64,000 bases of DNA from Comamonas sp. lk (GCF_900564145.1 NZ_UOOB01000001.1:496001-560000); one strand, 5' to 3'; shown: positions 47,350 to 58,785, counted from the stretch's first letter. Made by a program: numbers and translations. The notes: generated by a model from the letters alone, not told the origin.

Positions 47350-47666
47350 AACACCACCTTCACCAGCGGGTGAGAGGTGAGTGCACGATAGAGGTTGTCC
47401 AGCTGTTCGCGACTGGTGGCCGTGACGGTAATGGTCACGCCCAGGTATTTGCCGCCGGCGCTGGGGCGCAGCTCGATGCTGCTGGCATCGAAGTCCGGAT
47501 CGAACTGCTCGGCAATCTTGGTGATCTCGCCAACGTAGTGCTCGTCCTTGAGGCCCATGACCTTGATGGGGAACTGGGATGGGTACTCGATCAGCGAGTC
47601 CTTGCGGGAGTCTTCAACGCTCTCGCCGGCAGCGGGAGTCGGGGTGTTCGGTGTGGTGTCGCTCAT
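47346..47666 (-). CDS. ybeD: YbeD/DUF493 family protein
   Basis: This 106-residue cytoplasmic protein has the DUF493 fold ([13 protein letters not shown] ... [33 protein letters not shown]). YbeD is found next to lipB in many proteobacteria and is thought to be linked to lipoate metabolism, with an ACT-like structure and unknown activity. The start at 47666 (MSDTTPN) gives a short disordered Thr/Pro-rich N-terminus. It overlaps lipB by 4 nt. Confidence 0.93.
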   Translation of the reverse strand: MSDTTPNTPTPAAGESVEDSRKDSLIEYPSQFPIKVMGLKDEHYVGEITKIAEQFDPDFDASSIELRPSAGGKYLGVTITVTATSREQLDNLYRALTSHPLVKVVL

Positions 47667-48042
47667 AGGATGGATTCCGTGAGTTGTTATCTGTATGGCG
47701 CAAGGCAAGCGCTGCGCAGGACAAAAATATTGGCGTCCATTGTGCTTGCTGCCCCTGTAGCCTGCGCTGTGTGCGCCTATTGACGGTCGTCAACGGCCAA
47801 AAGCCCTTGAAATTTGCCGGAATTTCAGGGCAATCCGTAATGCATTTCAGTGCACACTTGCGCCCGTTTAGACGCCGCTGGCGACATTTGTTGGACATCA
47901 GCGACACGAAACGCGGTGTATGTATGCTTTTATGCATGACAGTAACAACCCCTATCGCTCGGCAGGGGTTTTTACTTATAATCAGAGGCTTTGTTAAAAA
48001 GTCTAGTCCGGTTCTTGCAGCTTGGTGGCACCAGAGAAATCA
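47667..48042. other. 376-nt divergent intergenic region, promoter area of the atp operon
   Basis: The region separates ybeD (minus) from atpI (plus). It holds a hairpin AACCCCT/AGGGGTT (47947-47953 with 47964-47970) ending in TTTTT and, right after it, a perfect -10 box TATAAT (47977-47982) without a clear -35. The promoter of the ybeD-lipB-lipA unit must be in the left part. Two TTG-type -35-like elements (for example TTGGAC at 47891) are present, but spacing is poor. I find no gene. Confidence 0.5.
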
Positions 48043-48516
48043 ATGAAAAATAGCGCCACTGAACTACAGGATGAGGTTGAAGTCGACGATTTCAAGCCCC
48101 TGACTGCACAAGAAGCCTCGGCATGGCGCCAGCGCTTCCCGCAGGTCTCGGTGTGGCGCATCGTCTGGGTTCAGGCGGTGGTTGGCGCTTTGGTAGCGTT
48201 GATCGCGTGGCTGGTGACAGGACGTGCTTCCGTGGGTTGGTCGGCCGCTTATGGTGCGCTGGCCGTAGTGATCCCGGCAGCATTGTTTGCAAGAGGCATG
48301 GCCCGCCAGCGTCCGGGAGACGCCGGAAGCGCCATGGTCAGAATTTTTGGCTGGGAACTGGTCAAGTTGGTGCTCTGCATTGCCATGTTGGCGGCAGCGC
48401 CCAAGCTGGTTCCCAACCTGAGCTGGTTGGCTTTGCTGGCCGGCTTGATTGTTGTAATGAAAACGTATTGGATTGCGCTGCTGGTGCGATCCGGTGTTCG
48501 AAAAACTGAAGCTTAA
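48043..48516 (+). CDS. atpI: ATP synthase subunit I (AtpI)
   Basis: AtpI (157 residues) is a small membrane protein that assists c-ring assembly. It has an acidic N-terminus and four hydrophobic segments (for example VQAVVGALVALIAWLV and WSAAYGALAVVIPAALFARGM). Sequence conservation in this family is low, so position before atpB supports the call. The start at 48043 is preferred over 48022, which has a weaker context. Confidence 0.88.
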   Translation: MKNSATELQDEVEVDDFKPLTAQEASAWRQRFPQVSVWRIVWVQAVVGALVALIAWLVTGRASVGWSAAYGALAVVIPAALFARGMARQRPGDAGSAMVRIFGWELVKLVLCIAMLAAAPKLVPNLSWLALLAGLIVVMKTYWIALLVRSGVRKTEA

Positions 48517-48530
48517 GAAAAGAGTTGACG

Positions 48531-49394
48531 ATGGCCGCTGATGCGCACGCCCCAACTGCAAGTGAATACATCGTTCACCACTTGCAACACCTGCAAAACA
48601 TCAAGCAGAAGTCCGTCATCGATTTCTCAGTTATCAACTACGACTCCATCGCAGTAGCTGGCATTCTGGGTCTGCTGGGCATCTTTGTGCTCTGGCTGGC
48701 TGCCCGCAAGGCGACTTCCGGTGTTCCAGGCCGCTTCCAGGCTGCCGTGGAAATGCTGGTTGAAATGGTGGATAATCAGGCCAAGGCCAATATCCACAAC
48801 GCCGAATCTCGCAAATTCATCGCTCCTCTGGCACTGACCGTGTTTGTCTGGATTTTCCTGATGAACGCCATGGACATGCTGCCCGTGGATCTGCTGCCTG
48901 TGCTGTGGCAAGGCGCTACTGCTGACTCTCACGCTTATCTGCGTGTCGTGCCTACGGCCGATCTGTCCACCACGCTGGGCCTGTCGACTGCCGTGCTGAT
49001 CCTGTGCCTGTACTACAGCGTCAAGATCAAGGGCCTGGGCGGCTGGGCGCACGAGCTGGTGTCCGCACCGTTCGGCACCTCCAAGAATCCTGTCTTCGCC
49101 CTGATCCTGGGCGTGGTCAATCTGCTGATGCAGATTATTGAATACGTTGCCAAGACGGTTTCGCACGGTATGCGACTGTTCGGCAACATGTACGCTGGTG
49201 AGCTGGTGTTCATGCTGATTGCCCTGATGGGTGGTGCGGCGGCTATGTCGCTCTCTGGTGTGTTGCTCCCCGTGGGGCACATCATTGCAGGCACGATCTG
49301 GGCGATCTTCCACATCTTGGTGATTACCCTGCAAGCCTTCATTTTCATGATGCTGACGCTGATTTATCTCGGCCAAGCACATGAAGCTCACTGA
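48531..49394 (+). CDS. atpB: ATP synthase Fo subunit a
   Basis: Subunit a (287 residues) forms the proton half-channels of Fo. Five or more helices are present. The essential Arg is in SHGMRLFGNMYAGELVF, and the last helix ends LQAFIFMMLTLIYLGQAHEAH. The ATG at 48531 gives MAADAHAPTASEYI; a TTG two codons upstream is less likely. It follows atpI by 14 nt. Confidence 0.97.
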   Translation: MAADAHAPTASEYIVHHLQHLQNIKQKSVIDFSVINYDSIAVAGILGLLGIFVLWLAARKATSGVPGRFQAAVEMLVEMVDNQAKANIHNAESRKFIAPLALTVFVWIFLMNAMDMLPVDLLPVLWQGATADSHAYLRVVPTADLSTTLGLSTAVLILCLYYSVKIKGLGGWAHELVSAPFGTSKNPVFALILGVVNLLMQIIEYVAKTVSHGMRLFGNMYAGELVFMLIALMGGAAAMSLSGVLLPVGHIIAGTIWAIFHILVITLQAFIFMMLTLIYLGQAHEAH

Positions 49395-49691
<297 letters not shown>

Positions 49692-49726
49692 GCTCCGTTC
49701 AACGCCCTAAATAGAAAGGTGTTGCC

Positions 49727-50197
49727 GTGAGTATCAACGCGACCCTGTTCGTTCAGGCCATTGTTTTCCTGATCCTGGTGCTGTTCACGATGAAGTTCGT
49801 GTGGCCCCCGATTGCGAAGGCACTGGATGAGCGAGCCCAGAAAATCGCCGATGGCCTCGCTGCTGCCGACAAGGCTAAGTCCGAGCTGACCGCTGTTAAC
49901 AAGCGTGTCGAGCAGGAACTGAGCCAGACGCGCAACGAAACAGCATCGCGGCTTGCGGACGCCGAGCGCCGCGCCCAGGCCATCATCGAAGAGGCCAAGG
50001 CCCGTGCGTCAGAAGAAGGCAACAAGATTGTTGCCGCTGCCCGCGCCGAAGCTGAACAGCAAGCCATTGCTGCCCGTGAAGCCCTGCGTGAGCAAGTGGC
50101 TGCATTGGCTGTGAAGGGCGCCGAGCAAATCCTCCGCAAGGAAGTGAATGCCGGCATCCACGCTGATCTGCTGAACCGCCTGAAGACAGAGCTGTAA
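49727..50197 (+). CDS. atpF: ATP synthase Fo subunit b
   Basis: Subunit b (156 residues) is the stator stalk: an N-terminal membrane helix (residues 6-26) and a long charged coiled coil that binds F1. It starts with GTG ([29 protein letters not shown]), the standard form in betaproteobacteria. The length equals that of E. coli b (156). It is followed by atpH after 12 nt. Confidence 0.97.
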   Translation: MSINATLFVQAIVFLILVLFTMKFVWPPIAKALDERAQKIADGLAAADKAKSELTAVNKRVEQELSQTRNETASRLADAERRAQAIIEEAKARASEEGNKIVAAARAEAEQQAIAAREALREQVAALAVKGAEQILRKEVNAGIHADLLNRLKTEL

Positions 50198-50209
50198 GGA
50201 ACCGCAAAA

Positions 50210-50749
50210 ATGGCCGAACTCGCCACCATTGCCCGCCCTTACGCCGAAGCATTGTTCAAAGCCTGCGCCGACAAGGGCGCAGACTTGAGCAGCACTGTCG
50301 CCTGGGTGGAGGAATTGGCGGCGATTGCCGCCAATCCGCAATTGCGCCAACTGGCTGACAGCCCCAATGTGTCGAAGACTCAGGTGTTCGATGTCATCGC
50401 GGGTGTCGCCAAGTCGGCATTGCCCGAGACTGCGCACAATTTCCTGCGCGTAGTTCTCGAAAACGGCCGTCTGGACGTGCTGCCTGAAGTGGCAGCTCAG
50501 TTCCGCAGCCTCGTGAACAGCAAGAGCGGCTCTTCGGATGCCGTGGTGTTCAGCGCTTTCCCCATTGAGGATGCAGCGCTGGCCGAGCTGGGCGCTTCGC
50601 TGGAAAAGCGCTTTGGCCGCAAGCTGAACCTCACTGTGAAGCTGGAAGAATCGCTGATCGGTGGCGTTCGCGTCGTGGTGGGCGACGAAGTGCTGGACAC
50701 TTCCGTCAAAGCCCGTCTGGAACAAATGAAAGCGGCCCTCACCGCGTAA
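50210..50749 (+). CDS. atpH: ATP synthase F1 subunit delta
   Basis: Delta (179 residues) joins the b stalk to the top of F1. It begins [16 protein letters not shown], a family signature, and ends with the conserved [28 protein letters not shown]. It is in the standard place between atpF and atpA. Confidence 0.97.
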   Translation: MAELATIARPYAEALFKACADKGADLSSTVAWVEELAAIAANPQLRQLADSPNVSKTQVFDVIAGVAKSALPETAHNFLRVVLENGRLDVLPEVAAQFRSLVNSKSGSSDAVVFSAFPIEDAALAELGASLEKRFGRKLNLTVKLEESLIGGVRVVVGDEVLDTSVKARLEQMKAALTA

Positions 50750-50795
50750 TGCGCGCTTGAGGTCTCGGCTAAACACAAGAAAGAAGGAAAGAGTC

Positions 50796-52355
50796 ATGCA
50801 ACTCAATCCCGCAGAAATTTCTGAATTGATCAAGAGCCGCATCGAAGGGCTGGCTGCAAGCACTGACGTCCGTAACCAAGGCACTGTGGTGTCGGTTACC
50901 GACGGTATCGTGCGCGTGCACGGCCTGTCCGACGTGATGGCTGGCGAAATGCTGGAATTCCCCGCAGGCGCCGATGGCCAACCTTCCTATGGTCTGGCTC
51001 TGAACCTGGAACGCGACTCCGTTGGCGCCGTGATCCTGGGTGCTTACGAGCACATCTCCGAAGGCGCTACCGTCAAGTGCACGGGCCGTATTCTGGAAGT
51101 GCCCGTGGGCCCCGAACTGGTCGGCCGTGTGGTGAATGCTCTGGGTCAGCCTATCGACGGCAAGGGTCCCATCAACGCCAAGATGACCGACGTGATCGAA
51201 AAGGTTGCGCCTGGTGTGATCGCACGTCAATCCGTGGATCAGCCTCTGCAAACCGGTATCAAGTCCATCGACTCCATGGTGCCCGTGGGCCGTGGTCAGC
51301 GCGAACTGATCATTGGTGACCGTCAGACCGGCAAGACTGCCGTGGCTATCGACGCCATCATCAACCAAAAGGGTCAGGGCGTTACCTGTATCTACGTTGC
51401 GATCGGCCAAAAGGCTTCTTCGGTCAAGAACGTGGTGCGCGCTCTGGAGCAAGCTGGCGCGATGGAATACACCATCGTTGTGGCTGCTACCGCCTCCGAA
51501 TCTGCTGCCATGCAGTACGTGTCCGCCTACTCCGGCTGCACGATGGGCGAATACTTCCGTGACCGTGGCGAAGACGCTCTGATCGTTTATGACGATCTGT
51601 CCAAGCAAGCCGTGGCTTACCGTCAAGTATCGCTGCTGCTGCGCCGCCCACCAGGCCGCGAAGCTTTCCCTGGCGACGTGTTCTATCTCCACAGCCGTCT
51701 GCTCGAACGCGCCGCTCGCGTGAACGCCGACTACGTGGAAGCCTTCACCAAGGGTGCCGTGAAGGGCAAGACCGGTTCTCTGACCGCTCTGCCTATCATC
51801 GAAACCCAAGCCGGTGACGTGTCTGCCTTCGTGCCTACCAACGTGATTTCGATCACCGACGGTCAGATCTTCCTGGAAACCAGCCTGTTCAACGCCGGTA
51901 TCCGTCCCGCTATCAACGCCGGTATCTCGGTGTCCCGCGTGGGTGGTGCTGCTCAGACCAAGCTGGTCAAGGGCCTGTCCGGCGGTATCCGTACCGACTT
52001 GGCACAGTACCGTGAACTGGCTGCGTTCGCGCAGTTCGCTTCCGATCTGGACGAAGCAACCCGCAAGCAGCTGGACCGTGGCGCCCGCGTGACTGAATTG
52101 CTCAAGCAAGCTCAGTACAGCCCTCTGTCTACCGCCTTGATGGGTACCTCGCTGTTTGCCGTGAACAAGGGTTTCATGGACGACATCGAAGTCAAGCAAG
52201 TGTTGGCTTTCGAAGCTGGTCTGCACCAGTTCCTGAAGACCAGCCACGGTGCTCTGCTGGACCGCCTGAACGAAAAACGTGCTTTCGACAAGGAAGGCAA
52301 GGACGAAGCTGAATTGACCGCGGCTGTTGCTGCGTTCAAGAAGTCGTTCGCTTAA
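50796..52355 (+). CDS. atpA: ATP synthase F1 subunit alpha
   Basis: Alpha (519 residues) carries the non-catalytic nucleotide sites. It starts [18 protein letters not shown] and has the Walker [10 protein letters not shown] and the [12 protein letters not shown] stretch, and the arginine finger is in [14 protein letters not shown]. The ATG at 50796 follows GAAGGAAAGAG; an in-frame upstream reading adds 13 residues with no support. Confidence 0.98.
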   Translation: MQLNPAEISELIKSRIEGLAASTDVRNQGTVVSVTDGIVRVHGLSDVMAGEMLEFPAGADGQPSYGLALNLERDSVGAVILGAYEHISEGATVKCTGRILEVPVGPELVGRVVNALGQPIDGKGPINAKMTDVIEKVAPGVIARQSVDQPLQTGIKSIDSMVPVGRGQRELIIGDRQTGKTAVAIDAIINQKGQGVTCIYVAIGQKASSVKNVVRALEQAGAMEYTIVVAATASESAAMQYVSAYSGCTMGEYFRDRGEDALIVYDDLSKQAVAYRQVSLLLRRPPGREAFPGDVFYLHSRLLERAARVNADYVEAFTKGAVKGKTGSLTALPIIETQAGDVSAFVPTNVISITDGQIFLETSLFNAGIRPAINAGISVSRVGGAAQTKLVKGLSGGIRTDLAQYRELAAFAQFASDLDEATRKQLDRGARVTELLKQAQYSPLSTALMGTSLFAVNKGFMDDIEVKQVLAFEAGLHQFLKTSHGALLDRLNEKRAFDKEGKDEAELTAAVAAFKKSFA

Positions 52356-52373
52356 TCCGGACGAGGAGCCATC

Positions 52374-53240
52374 ATGGCAGCAGGTAAGGAAATACGCGGC
52401 AAGATCAAATCGGTGGAAAACACCAAGAAGATCACCAAAGCCATGGAAATGGTGGCTGCATCCAAAATGCGCAAGGCGCAGGAACGGATGCTGGCTGCCC
52501 GTCCATACAGCGAAAAAATCCGCAACATTGCAGCCAACCTTGGTCAAGCCAACCCTGAATATGTGCATCCGTTCATGCAAGTGAACGATGCCAAGAAGGC
52601 CGGCGTCATCGTAGTGACGACCGACAAGGGCTTGTGCGGCGGCATGAACACAAACGTGTTGCGTGTCGTCACGACCAAGTTGCGCGAGCTGCAGGATGCG
52701 GGTGTTTCGACAGAAGCAGTGGCCATCGGCGGCAAGGGACTGGGTTTCCTGAACCGCGTCGGTGCCAAGGTGGTCTCCCACGCTACAGGCCTGGGTGACA
52801 CGCCCCATCTCGACAAGCTGATCGGGCCGGTCAAGGTGCTGCTGGATCAATACGCTGAAGGCAAGCTGAACGCGGTGTACCTCTCGTACACCAAGTTCAT
52901 CAACACCATGAAGCAAGAGTCGGTAGTGGAGCAATTGCTTCCACTGTCGTCCGAAAAATTGCAAGCCGAGAAGACGGGTGCAACCTGGGAATACATCTAC
53001 GAACCTGACGCTCAAAGCGTCATTGACGAACTGCTGGTTCGTTACGTGGAATCCCTCGTGTACCAGGCAGTGGCGGAAAACATGGCGTCCGAGCAATCGG
53101 CGCGCATGGTGGCCATGAAGGCCGCAACCGACAACGCTGGCAGTGTCATTGGTGAGTTGAAGCTGATCTACAACAAGACGCGTCAGGCAGCGATTACGAC
53201 CGAATTGTCGGAAATCGTGGCAGGCGCCGCCGCTGTGTAA
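52374..53240 (+). CDS. atpG: ATP synthase F1 subunit gamma
   Basis: Gamma (288 residues) is the central shaft. The N-terminal helix ([31 protein letters not shown]) and the C-terminal helix ([35 protein letters not shown]) together make the coiled coil. GLCGGMN marks the Rossmann-like middle. The length matches the family. Confidence 0.97.
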   Translation: MAAGKEIRGKIKSVENTKKITKAMEMVAASKMRKAQERMLAARPYSEKIRNIAANLGQANPEYVHPFMQVNDAKKAGVIVVTTDKGLCGGMNTNVLRVVTTKLRELQDAGVSTEAVAIGGKGLGFLNRVGAKVVSHATGLGDTPHLDKLIGPVKVLLDQYAEGKLNAVYLSYTKFINTMKQESVVEQLLPLSSEKLQAEKTGATWEYIYEPDAQSVIDELLVRYVESLVYQAVAENMASEQSARMVAMKAATDNAGSVIGELKLIYNKTRQAAITTELSEIVAGAAAV

Positions 53241-53250
53241 ACGGCTTTAA

Positions 53251-54684
<1,434 letters not shown>

Positions 54685-54767
54685 GGTGAACCACGGGCAA
54701 GAGGTGCGCAAGCGCCTCCTGCCTGTACACCTGAAGCCCAGATTCCCACCTTTTCCAAGGAGCCAAG

Positions 54768-55184
54768 ATGAACACCATCCACGTTGATGTGGTCAGTGCC
54801 GAAGAGTCCATCTTCTCCGGTGAAGCGCGCTTTGTCGCTTTGCCCGGTGAAGCGGGCGAGTTGGGCATTTATCCCCGCCACACACCGCTGATCACCCGCA
54901 TCAAGCCGGGTTCGGTTCGCATCGAGATGCCCGATGGCAAGGAAGAGTTTGTCTTCGTTGCCGGCGGCATTCTGGAAGTGCAACCCAACTGCGTGACCGT
55001 GCTGTCCGACACCGCCATCCGCGGCAAGGATCTGGACGATGAAAAGGCGCAAAAGGCCAAGGCTGCTGCCGAGGAAGCCCTGAAGAACGCCAAGAGCGAG
55101 CTGGACCTGGCCAAGGCCCAGTCCGAGCTGGCCGTCATGGCGGCTCAGATCGCTGCTCTGCGCAAGTTCCGCCAAAAGCGTTGA
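54768..55184 (+). CDS. atpC: ATP synthase F1 subunit epsilon
   Basis: Epsilon (138 residues) couples the shaft to the c-ring and inhibits hydrolysis. The N-terminal beta-sandwich has [38 protein letters not shown], and the C-terminal helices (residues about 88-138, Ala/Lys/Glu-rich) are complete. It is the last gene of the atp operon, and a terminator follows. Confidence 0.97.
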   Translation: MNTIHVDVVSAEESIFSGEARFVALPGEAGELGIYPRHTPLITRIKPGSVRIEMPDGKEEFVFVAGGILEVQPNCVTVLSDTAIRGKDLDDEKAQKAKAAAEEALKNAKSELDLAKAQSELAVMAAQIAALRKFRQKR

Positions 55185-55220
55185 TTGCTTTCGCACAAGG
55201 CCCGGCTTTGTGCGGACGCC

Positions 55221-55250
55221 AAAAAGCCACCAGCTCTGGTGGCTTTTTTT
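55221..55250 (+). terminator. Rho-independent terminator of the atp operon
   Basis: A stem AAAAAGCCACCA/TGGTGGCTTTTT with a 4-nt loop is followed by a T-run. It is 37 nt after atpC. Confidence 0.9.
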
Positions 55251-55264
55251 ATGCCTGTGCTGCT

Positions 55265-55309
55265 ATTGATTAAATAGCCGCTGATGCATAAAAGAAAAGG
55301 GCTTGAAGG
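55265..55309 (+). repeat. Dispersed intergenic repeat, copy 7
   Basis: ATTGATTAAATAGCCGCTGATGC, AAAAGAAAAGGGCTTGAAGG has the block order of the repeat. Its right end is also the left arm of the terminator at 55297-55329. Confidence 0.5.
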
Positions 55310-55329
55310 TGTTTTTCCTTCAAGCCCTT
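55297..55329 (-). terminator. Terminator of the small lipoprotein gene
   Basis: A perfect 13-bp stem (55297-55309 with 55317-55329) and a 7-nt loop are followed on the minus strand by TTCTTTTATG. It lies 21 nt after the stop at 55350. Confidence 0.82.
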
Positions 55330-55349
55330 GGCTTTAGCGGTTTGGCCGC

Positions 55350-55616
55350 TCAGTTGCAGCTGGCCTGGTACACATAGACCACGGAATTGTCGATAGGGTC
55401 GACCGTGCGTGACTTGTGCGTCACGGCCTTGGCGGGAGCGGGGCACAGATTGCGGATCTGGGCTTCGCACTTCTTGGGATCATCGACCTTGAGCTTGCAG
55501 CTCAAAGCGTAGTCGTATTCCTCGGGCGTTGCAGCGCCCCGGGGGCTGATGGACGAGCAAGCGCTCAGTGCCAGAGCCGAGCCGATGATGGCGAGAGAGA
55601 ACAGAGATTTCTTCAT
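55350..55616 (-). CDS. Small hypothetical lipoprotein
   Basis: I do not recognise the family. The 88-residue product has a lipoprotein signal peptide (MKKSLFSLAIIGSALALSAC), with Cys20 as the lipid site. The mature 69 residues contain four cysteines, which could form two disulfides in the periplasm, and end YVYQASCN. The Met at 55616 is preferred over a 51-residue upstream extension that crosses the divergent gene's promoter. Confidence 0.8.
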   Translation of the reverse strand: MKKSLFSLAIIGSALALSACSSISPRGAATPEEYDYALSCKLKVDDPKKCEAQIRNLCPAPAKAVTHKSRTVDPIDNSVVYVYQASCN

Positions 55617-55783
55617 GTTGGTGCTTTCGTCGGTAAATCGTTGCCGCCACGACGCTATCACAGTCGGCCGGTGTTCGGAGCAAACCACGAATTGTGGCGC
55701 AAGCCGCCGAAGACGGTGGCTGGATTGGCAGCGGGTCGTTGATTTGCGACAATCCGGCGCTTTGAACAAACGGAGTGCGTGGC

Positions 55784-56485
55784 ATGCGCTACAGCGGAAC
55801 CTTGGCGCAATGGAATGACGAGCGCGGCTTTGGCTGGATAGAGGCCGATGAGGGCGGCGAGCGCGTCTTTGTGCACATCAGCGCTTTTGAGCCGCGTCCG
55901 CCGGCCGACCAGCGCCCGCAAACAGGCCAGCGTCTGCAGTTTGGCGTGGGAATGGATGCTGGCAAAAAGCGGGCGCAAAAGGTGGTCTGGCGCTTGAATG
56001 CATCGGCCGCTCGCGCAGGCAGTCGCAGCACTTTCGCCAACCCATCCCCGTCTCGTCAGCGTGCACAGCGCTCCGCGGAACGCCACAGCCCGCGCCAAGC
56101 CGCAGCTGCGGGCACCTTGCGCATACCCAGCCGCTGGAGCTATGGTGCTTTGCTGCTCTGGCTGGGGCTGATGCTGTTTGCCGCTGTGCAATGGGGTGTT
56201 CCGCGCCTGATCTGGCTGGCCTATGGCGGCATGAGTCTGCTGACCTTCATGGCTTACTGGCAGGACAAATGGGCGGCGCAGCAAGGCCGCTGGCGCACGC
56301 CGGAAAAAACCTTGCAGACCCTGGCCCTGGCCTGTGGCTGGCCAGGCGCGGTGCTGGCCCAACAATGGCTGCGGCACAAATCCAGCAAGGCCCGCTTTCA
56401 GGCCTTGTTCTGGCTGGTAGTGCTGATCAATGTGGCGGCCGTGCTGTGGCTGTGCTCGCCTTACGGACGCCATCTGCTGGGCTGA
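55784..56485 (+). CDS. Cold-shock domain / DUF1294 membrane fusion protein
   Basis: This 233-residue protein has an N-terminal cold-shock domain (residues 1-70; GTLAQWNDERGFGWIEADEGGERVFVHISAFE with RNP-like motifs), a basic low-complexity linker (about 72-110) and a C-terminal DUF1294 membrane domain. DUF1294 shows ...YWQDKWAAQQGRWRTPEKTLQTLALACGWPGAVLAQQWLRHKSSKARFQ and three helices. Nucleic-acid binding tied to the membrane is unusual; the function is unknown. The start at 55784 follows CGGAG. Confidence 0.88.
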   Translation: MRYSGTLAQWNDERGFGWIEADEGGERVFVHISAFEPRPPADQRPQTGQRLQFGVGMDAGKKRAQKVVWRLNASAARAGSRSTFANPSPSRQRAQRSAERHSPRQAAAAGTLRIPSRWSYGALLLWLGLMLFAAVQWGVPRLIWLAYGGMSLLTFMAYWQDKWAAQQGRWRTPEKTLQTLALACGWPGAVLAQQWLRHKSSKARFQALFWLVVLINVAAVLWLCSPYGRHLLG

Positions 56486-56510
56486 ATTTGCGCCGGAAAA
56501 TCTAGCTGAA

Positions 56511-56556
56511 TAAGGCTGAGGCGCTGATAAATCAAGCGCAAGATGCTATCGATACT
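56511..56556 (-). repeat. Dispersed intergenic repeat, copy 8
   Basis: Read on the minus strand it has ATCGATAGCATCTTGCGC, TTGATTTATCAGCGCC and TCAGCCTTATT. It lies between two convergent genes. Confidence 0.6.
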
Positions 56557-56562
56557 GATGGT

Positions 56563-57102
56563 TCAGCGGCCAGGTAAATGGCGTTCGACCACCGGCATAT
56601 CGGGTAGCTCGTCATGCGTGGTGTCGCGCTTGCCCGGCAGGCGGGGAAAGCGTTCTTCGAGTTGGCGGCTCACGCGCTCCAGCGCGCCTCGCAGGCCCAC
56701 GGCGTAGTGGCCGCCCTGGAAGGCCGAGCGCATATCGCTGATCAGCGTTTGCCACTGCTCCTGGCCCATGGTGCGGTGCAGAGCCCGGTCGGCCACGATT
56801 TCGATGGCATGGTCGGCCATCAGCAAATAAATCAGCACGCCGTTGTTGTGTTCCGTATCCCAGACGCGCAGCTTGCTGAAAAGCGAGAGGGCGCGCTGGC
56901 GTGGCGTGGCATGGCCCCAGATATAGCTCCAGGGCAGGCCCGCCTCCACGCAGATGCGCACCTGGCCGGTGTGGCGCAGCTCGCTTTGGGCAATCAGCTG
57001 TTCCAGCTCTGCCAGCACAGCAACCGGCAGGGCCTGATTGAGTTGCCGCTCGGCCCAGCGATGGCGTACCAGTCTTGCCAGGCGATGAAAAATAGTGCTC
57101 AT
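56563..57102 (-). CDS. TPM-domain protein
   Basis: This 179-residue protein belongs to the TPM (YgcG) family: it has RHTGQVRICVEAGLPW, RVWDTEHNNGVLIYLLMADHAIEIVADRALH, and GHYAVGLRGALERVSRQL. It has no signal peptide, so it is likely cytoplasmic or bound through its partner. It overlaps no gene but starts 2 nt after the next TPM protein's stop, and the pair probably works with LemA. The long upstream frame that antisenses the Gly-rich tail is rejected. The function is unknown. Confidence 0.88.
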   Translation of the reverse strand: MSTIFHRLARLVRHRWAERQLNQALPVAVLAELEQLIAQSELRHTGQVRICVEAGLPWSYIWGHATPRQRALSLFSKLRVWDTEHNNGVLIYLLMADHAIEIVADRALHRTMGQEQWQTLISDMRSAFQGGHYAVGLRGALERVSRQLEERFPRLPGKRDTTHDELPDMPVVERHLPGR

Positions 57103-57103
57103 C

Positions 57104-58024
57104 TCACCAATCCCCCGAGGCGCCGCCGCCACCAAAGCTGCCGCCGCCACCCGAGCTGAAACCGCCACCGCCGCCGCTGCCTGAGCTCCAGCTGCCACCA
57201 CCGCCGCCGCTGCTGATGTAAGGCCCGCCACCGCCTCCACCGCGCGAGAGGTTGGAGAGCAGGGTGAAGATCAGGCCCAGAAAGGCGGCAAAACCGGCAA
57301 TCAGCAAGCTGGTGGTGAAAAAATAGGCGGCCAGACCGGCCACGCCACCCACCACCAGCGATCCGAGAAAGCGCCCAAAGATGGCGCGCGCAACGGCAAT
57401 GCCTATGGGAAAGCCAAAGAACAGCAAAGGCAGCAGGAATTCCGCATAGTCGCTGAACGGCGTGCTCGACGAGGAGGAGGGCCGTGGCTCGGGAGCCGGC
57501 AGCTTCTCGCCGCGAATCAGCATGGCCATCTGGTCAATCGCATCCGAGAGACCGCCCGCGTAGTCGTTGGCGCGGAATTTCGGCTTCATGGCGTTGTCGA
57601 TGATGCGGCTGGCCTGCAGGTCGGGAATTGCCCCTTCCAGCTTGCGCGCCACCTCGATGCGCATGCGTCTGTCGTTCTTGGCCACCAGGATGAGGGCGCC
57701 GTCACCTATGTCCATGCGGCCGATCTTCCAGCTACTGGCCACGCGCCAGGCGTAGGCGGCAATGTCTTCCGGTGCCGTGGTGGGGACCATGAGCACCACC
57801 ACCTGTGCGCCCGTGCTGTCCTCCAGCGCCTTGAGCTTTTGGCTCAGCGATTGCTGCTCGCTTTCGCTCAGTGTCTGGGTCTGATCCAGCACCCGGGCCG
57901 TAAGCGCGGGTACGGGCTGCAGCTGGGTGCCGGGGGGCTGACTGGTTTGTGCGTGACTGGGCAGCAGCCACAGCCATGCAAAAACAATAGCCGCCAGCGT
58001 ATGCCACAAGCGCGTCATAGGCAT
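57104..58024 (-). CDS. TPM-domain (YgcG-like) membrane protein with Gly-rich tail
   Basis: This 306-residue protein has a signal peptide (to about residue 26, SHA-Q), a periplasmic TPM domain (about 40-175, with DIGDGALILVAKNDRRMRIEVARKLEG), a Ser/Pro linker, two to three transmembrane helices (about 185-255) and a C-terminus of Gly/Ser repeats (GGGGSWSSGSGGGGGFSSGG). Such TPM-Gly-rich proteins are widely encoded with LemA. An Met two codons on (58018) and a GTG at 58033 are alternative starts. It lies between lemA and the second TPM gene. Confidence 0.9.
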   Translation of the reverse strand: MPMTRLWHTLAAIVFAWLWLLPSHAQTSQPPGTQLQPVPALTARVLDQTQTLSESEQQSLSQKLKALEDSTGAQVVVLMVPTTAPEDIAAYAWRVASSWKIGRMDIGDGALILVAKNDRRMRIEVARKLEGAIPDLQASRIIDNAMKPKFRANDYAGGLSDAIDQMAMLIRGEKLPAPEPRPSSSSSTPFSDYAEFLLPLLFFGFPIGIAVARAIFGRFLGSLVVGGVAGLAAYFFTTSLLIAGFAAFLGLIFTLLSNLSRGGGGGGPYISSGGGGGSWSSGSGGGGGFSSGGGGSFGGGGASGDW

Positions 58025-58056
58025 GTTTGACACAGGGTTTGCCTATGGACGGGCAG

Positions 58057-58674
58057 TTACTTGCTGCCAGCCGGTGCCGCAGGTGCGGAGAAGTCCACCT
58101 TGGGCGGGCTGGAGATTTCGGCTTCGTTTTGCACCGTGAAATTGGGCTTGACGGCGTAGCCGAACACCTTGGCGGTCAGATTGCTCGGGAAGCTGCGTGC
58201 CAGCACGTTATAGGCCTGCACCGTGCCTATGTATTCGTTGCGGGCCACGGTGATGCGGTTTTCCGTGCCTTCCAGCGTCACGCGCAAATCGCGGAAGCCC
58301 TGGTTGGCCTGCAGCTGCGGATAGCGCTCGGAGACCACCATCAGGCGCGAGAGGGCGCTGGACAGCTCGCCTTGTGCCTGCTGGAATTTGTTGAAAGCTT
58401 CGGGGTTGTTAATCAGCTCGGGCGTGGCCTGGATGGAGGTGGCTTTGGAGCGGGCCTCGATCACCTTGGTCAGCGTGTCCTGTTCGAAGCTGGCTTCGCC
58501 CTTGACCGTGGCCACGATGTTGGGCACCAGGTCTGCGCGGCGCTGGTACTGGTTGAGCACCTCGCTCCAGGCGGCCTTGGATTTTTCATCCAGACGCTGG
58601 AAATCGTTGTAGCCGCAACCGTGCAGGGTGAGCAGCGACACCATTGTTGCGAACAAGAGCAGCCAGCGTTTCAT
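58057..58674 (-). CDS. lemA: LemA family lipoprotein
   Basis: This 205-residue LemA-family protein has a lipobox (LLTLHGCGYN), so Cys20 is probably lipidated, followed by the LemA helical bundle (NQYQRRADLVPNIVATVKGEASFEQDTLTKVIEARSKATSI). The family's role is unknown. It occurs in conserved clusters with TPM proteins, as here. A start four codons upstream (58686) is possible. It is the first gene of the three-gene minus-strand operon. Confidence 0.9.
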   Translation of the reverse strand: MKRWLLLFATMVSLLTLHGCGYNDFQRLDEKSKAAWSEVLNQYQRRADLVPNIVATVKGEASFEQDTLTKVIEARSKATSIQATPELINNPEAFNKFQQAQGELSSALSRLMVVSERYPQLQANQGFRDLRVTLEGTENRITVARNEYIGTVQAYNVLARSFPSNLTAKVFGYAVKPNFTVQNEAEISSPPKVDFSAPAAPAGSK

Positions 58675-58785
58675 GGGTTCATCCATTCACGATAAAAGAG
58701 AGTAAACAATAGCATATGGCCTGGCATGAGGCGCTGGGCCGACCGCGCGCCCAAGGCCGGCCTTGAACACGCTAGCATTGCCGTC

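Noticed and set aside
50769..53096. Minus-strand frame of 775 codons across atpA and atpG
   Set aside because: It spans two well-defined genes on the other strand and has no family resemblance.
57104..57240. Gly-rich tail region as a possible tandem repeat or CRISPR-like array
   Set aside because: The repeats are codons for Gly/Ser in the C-terminus of the TPM protein; there are no spaced direct repeats.
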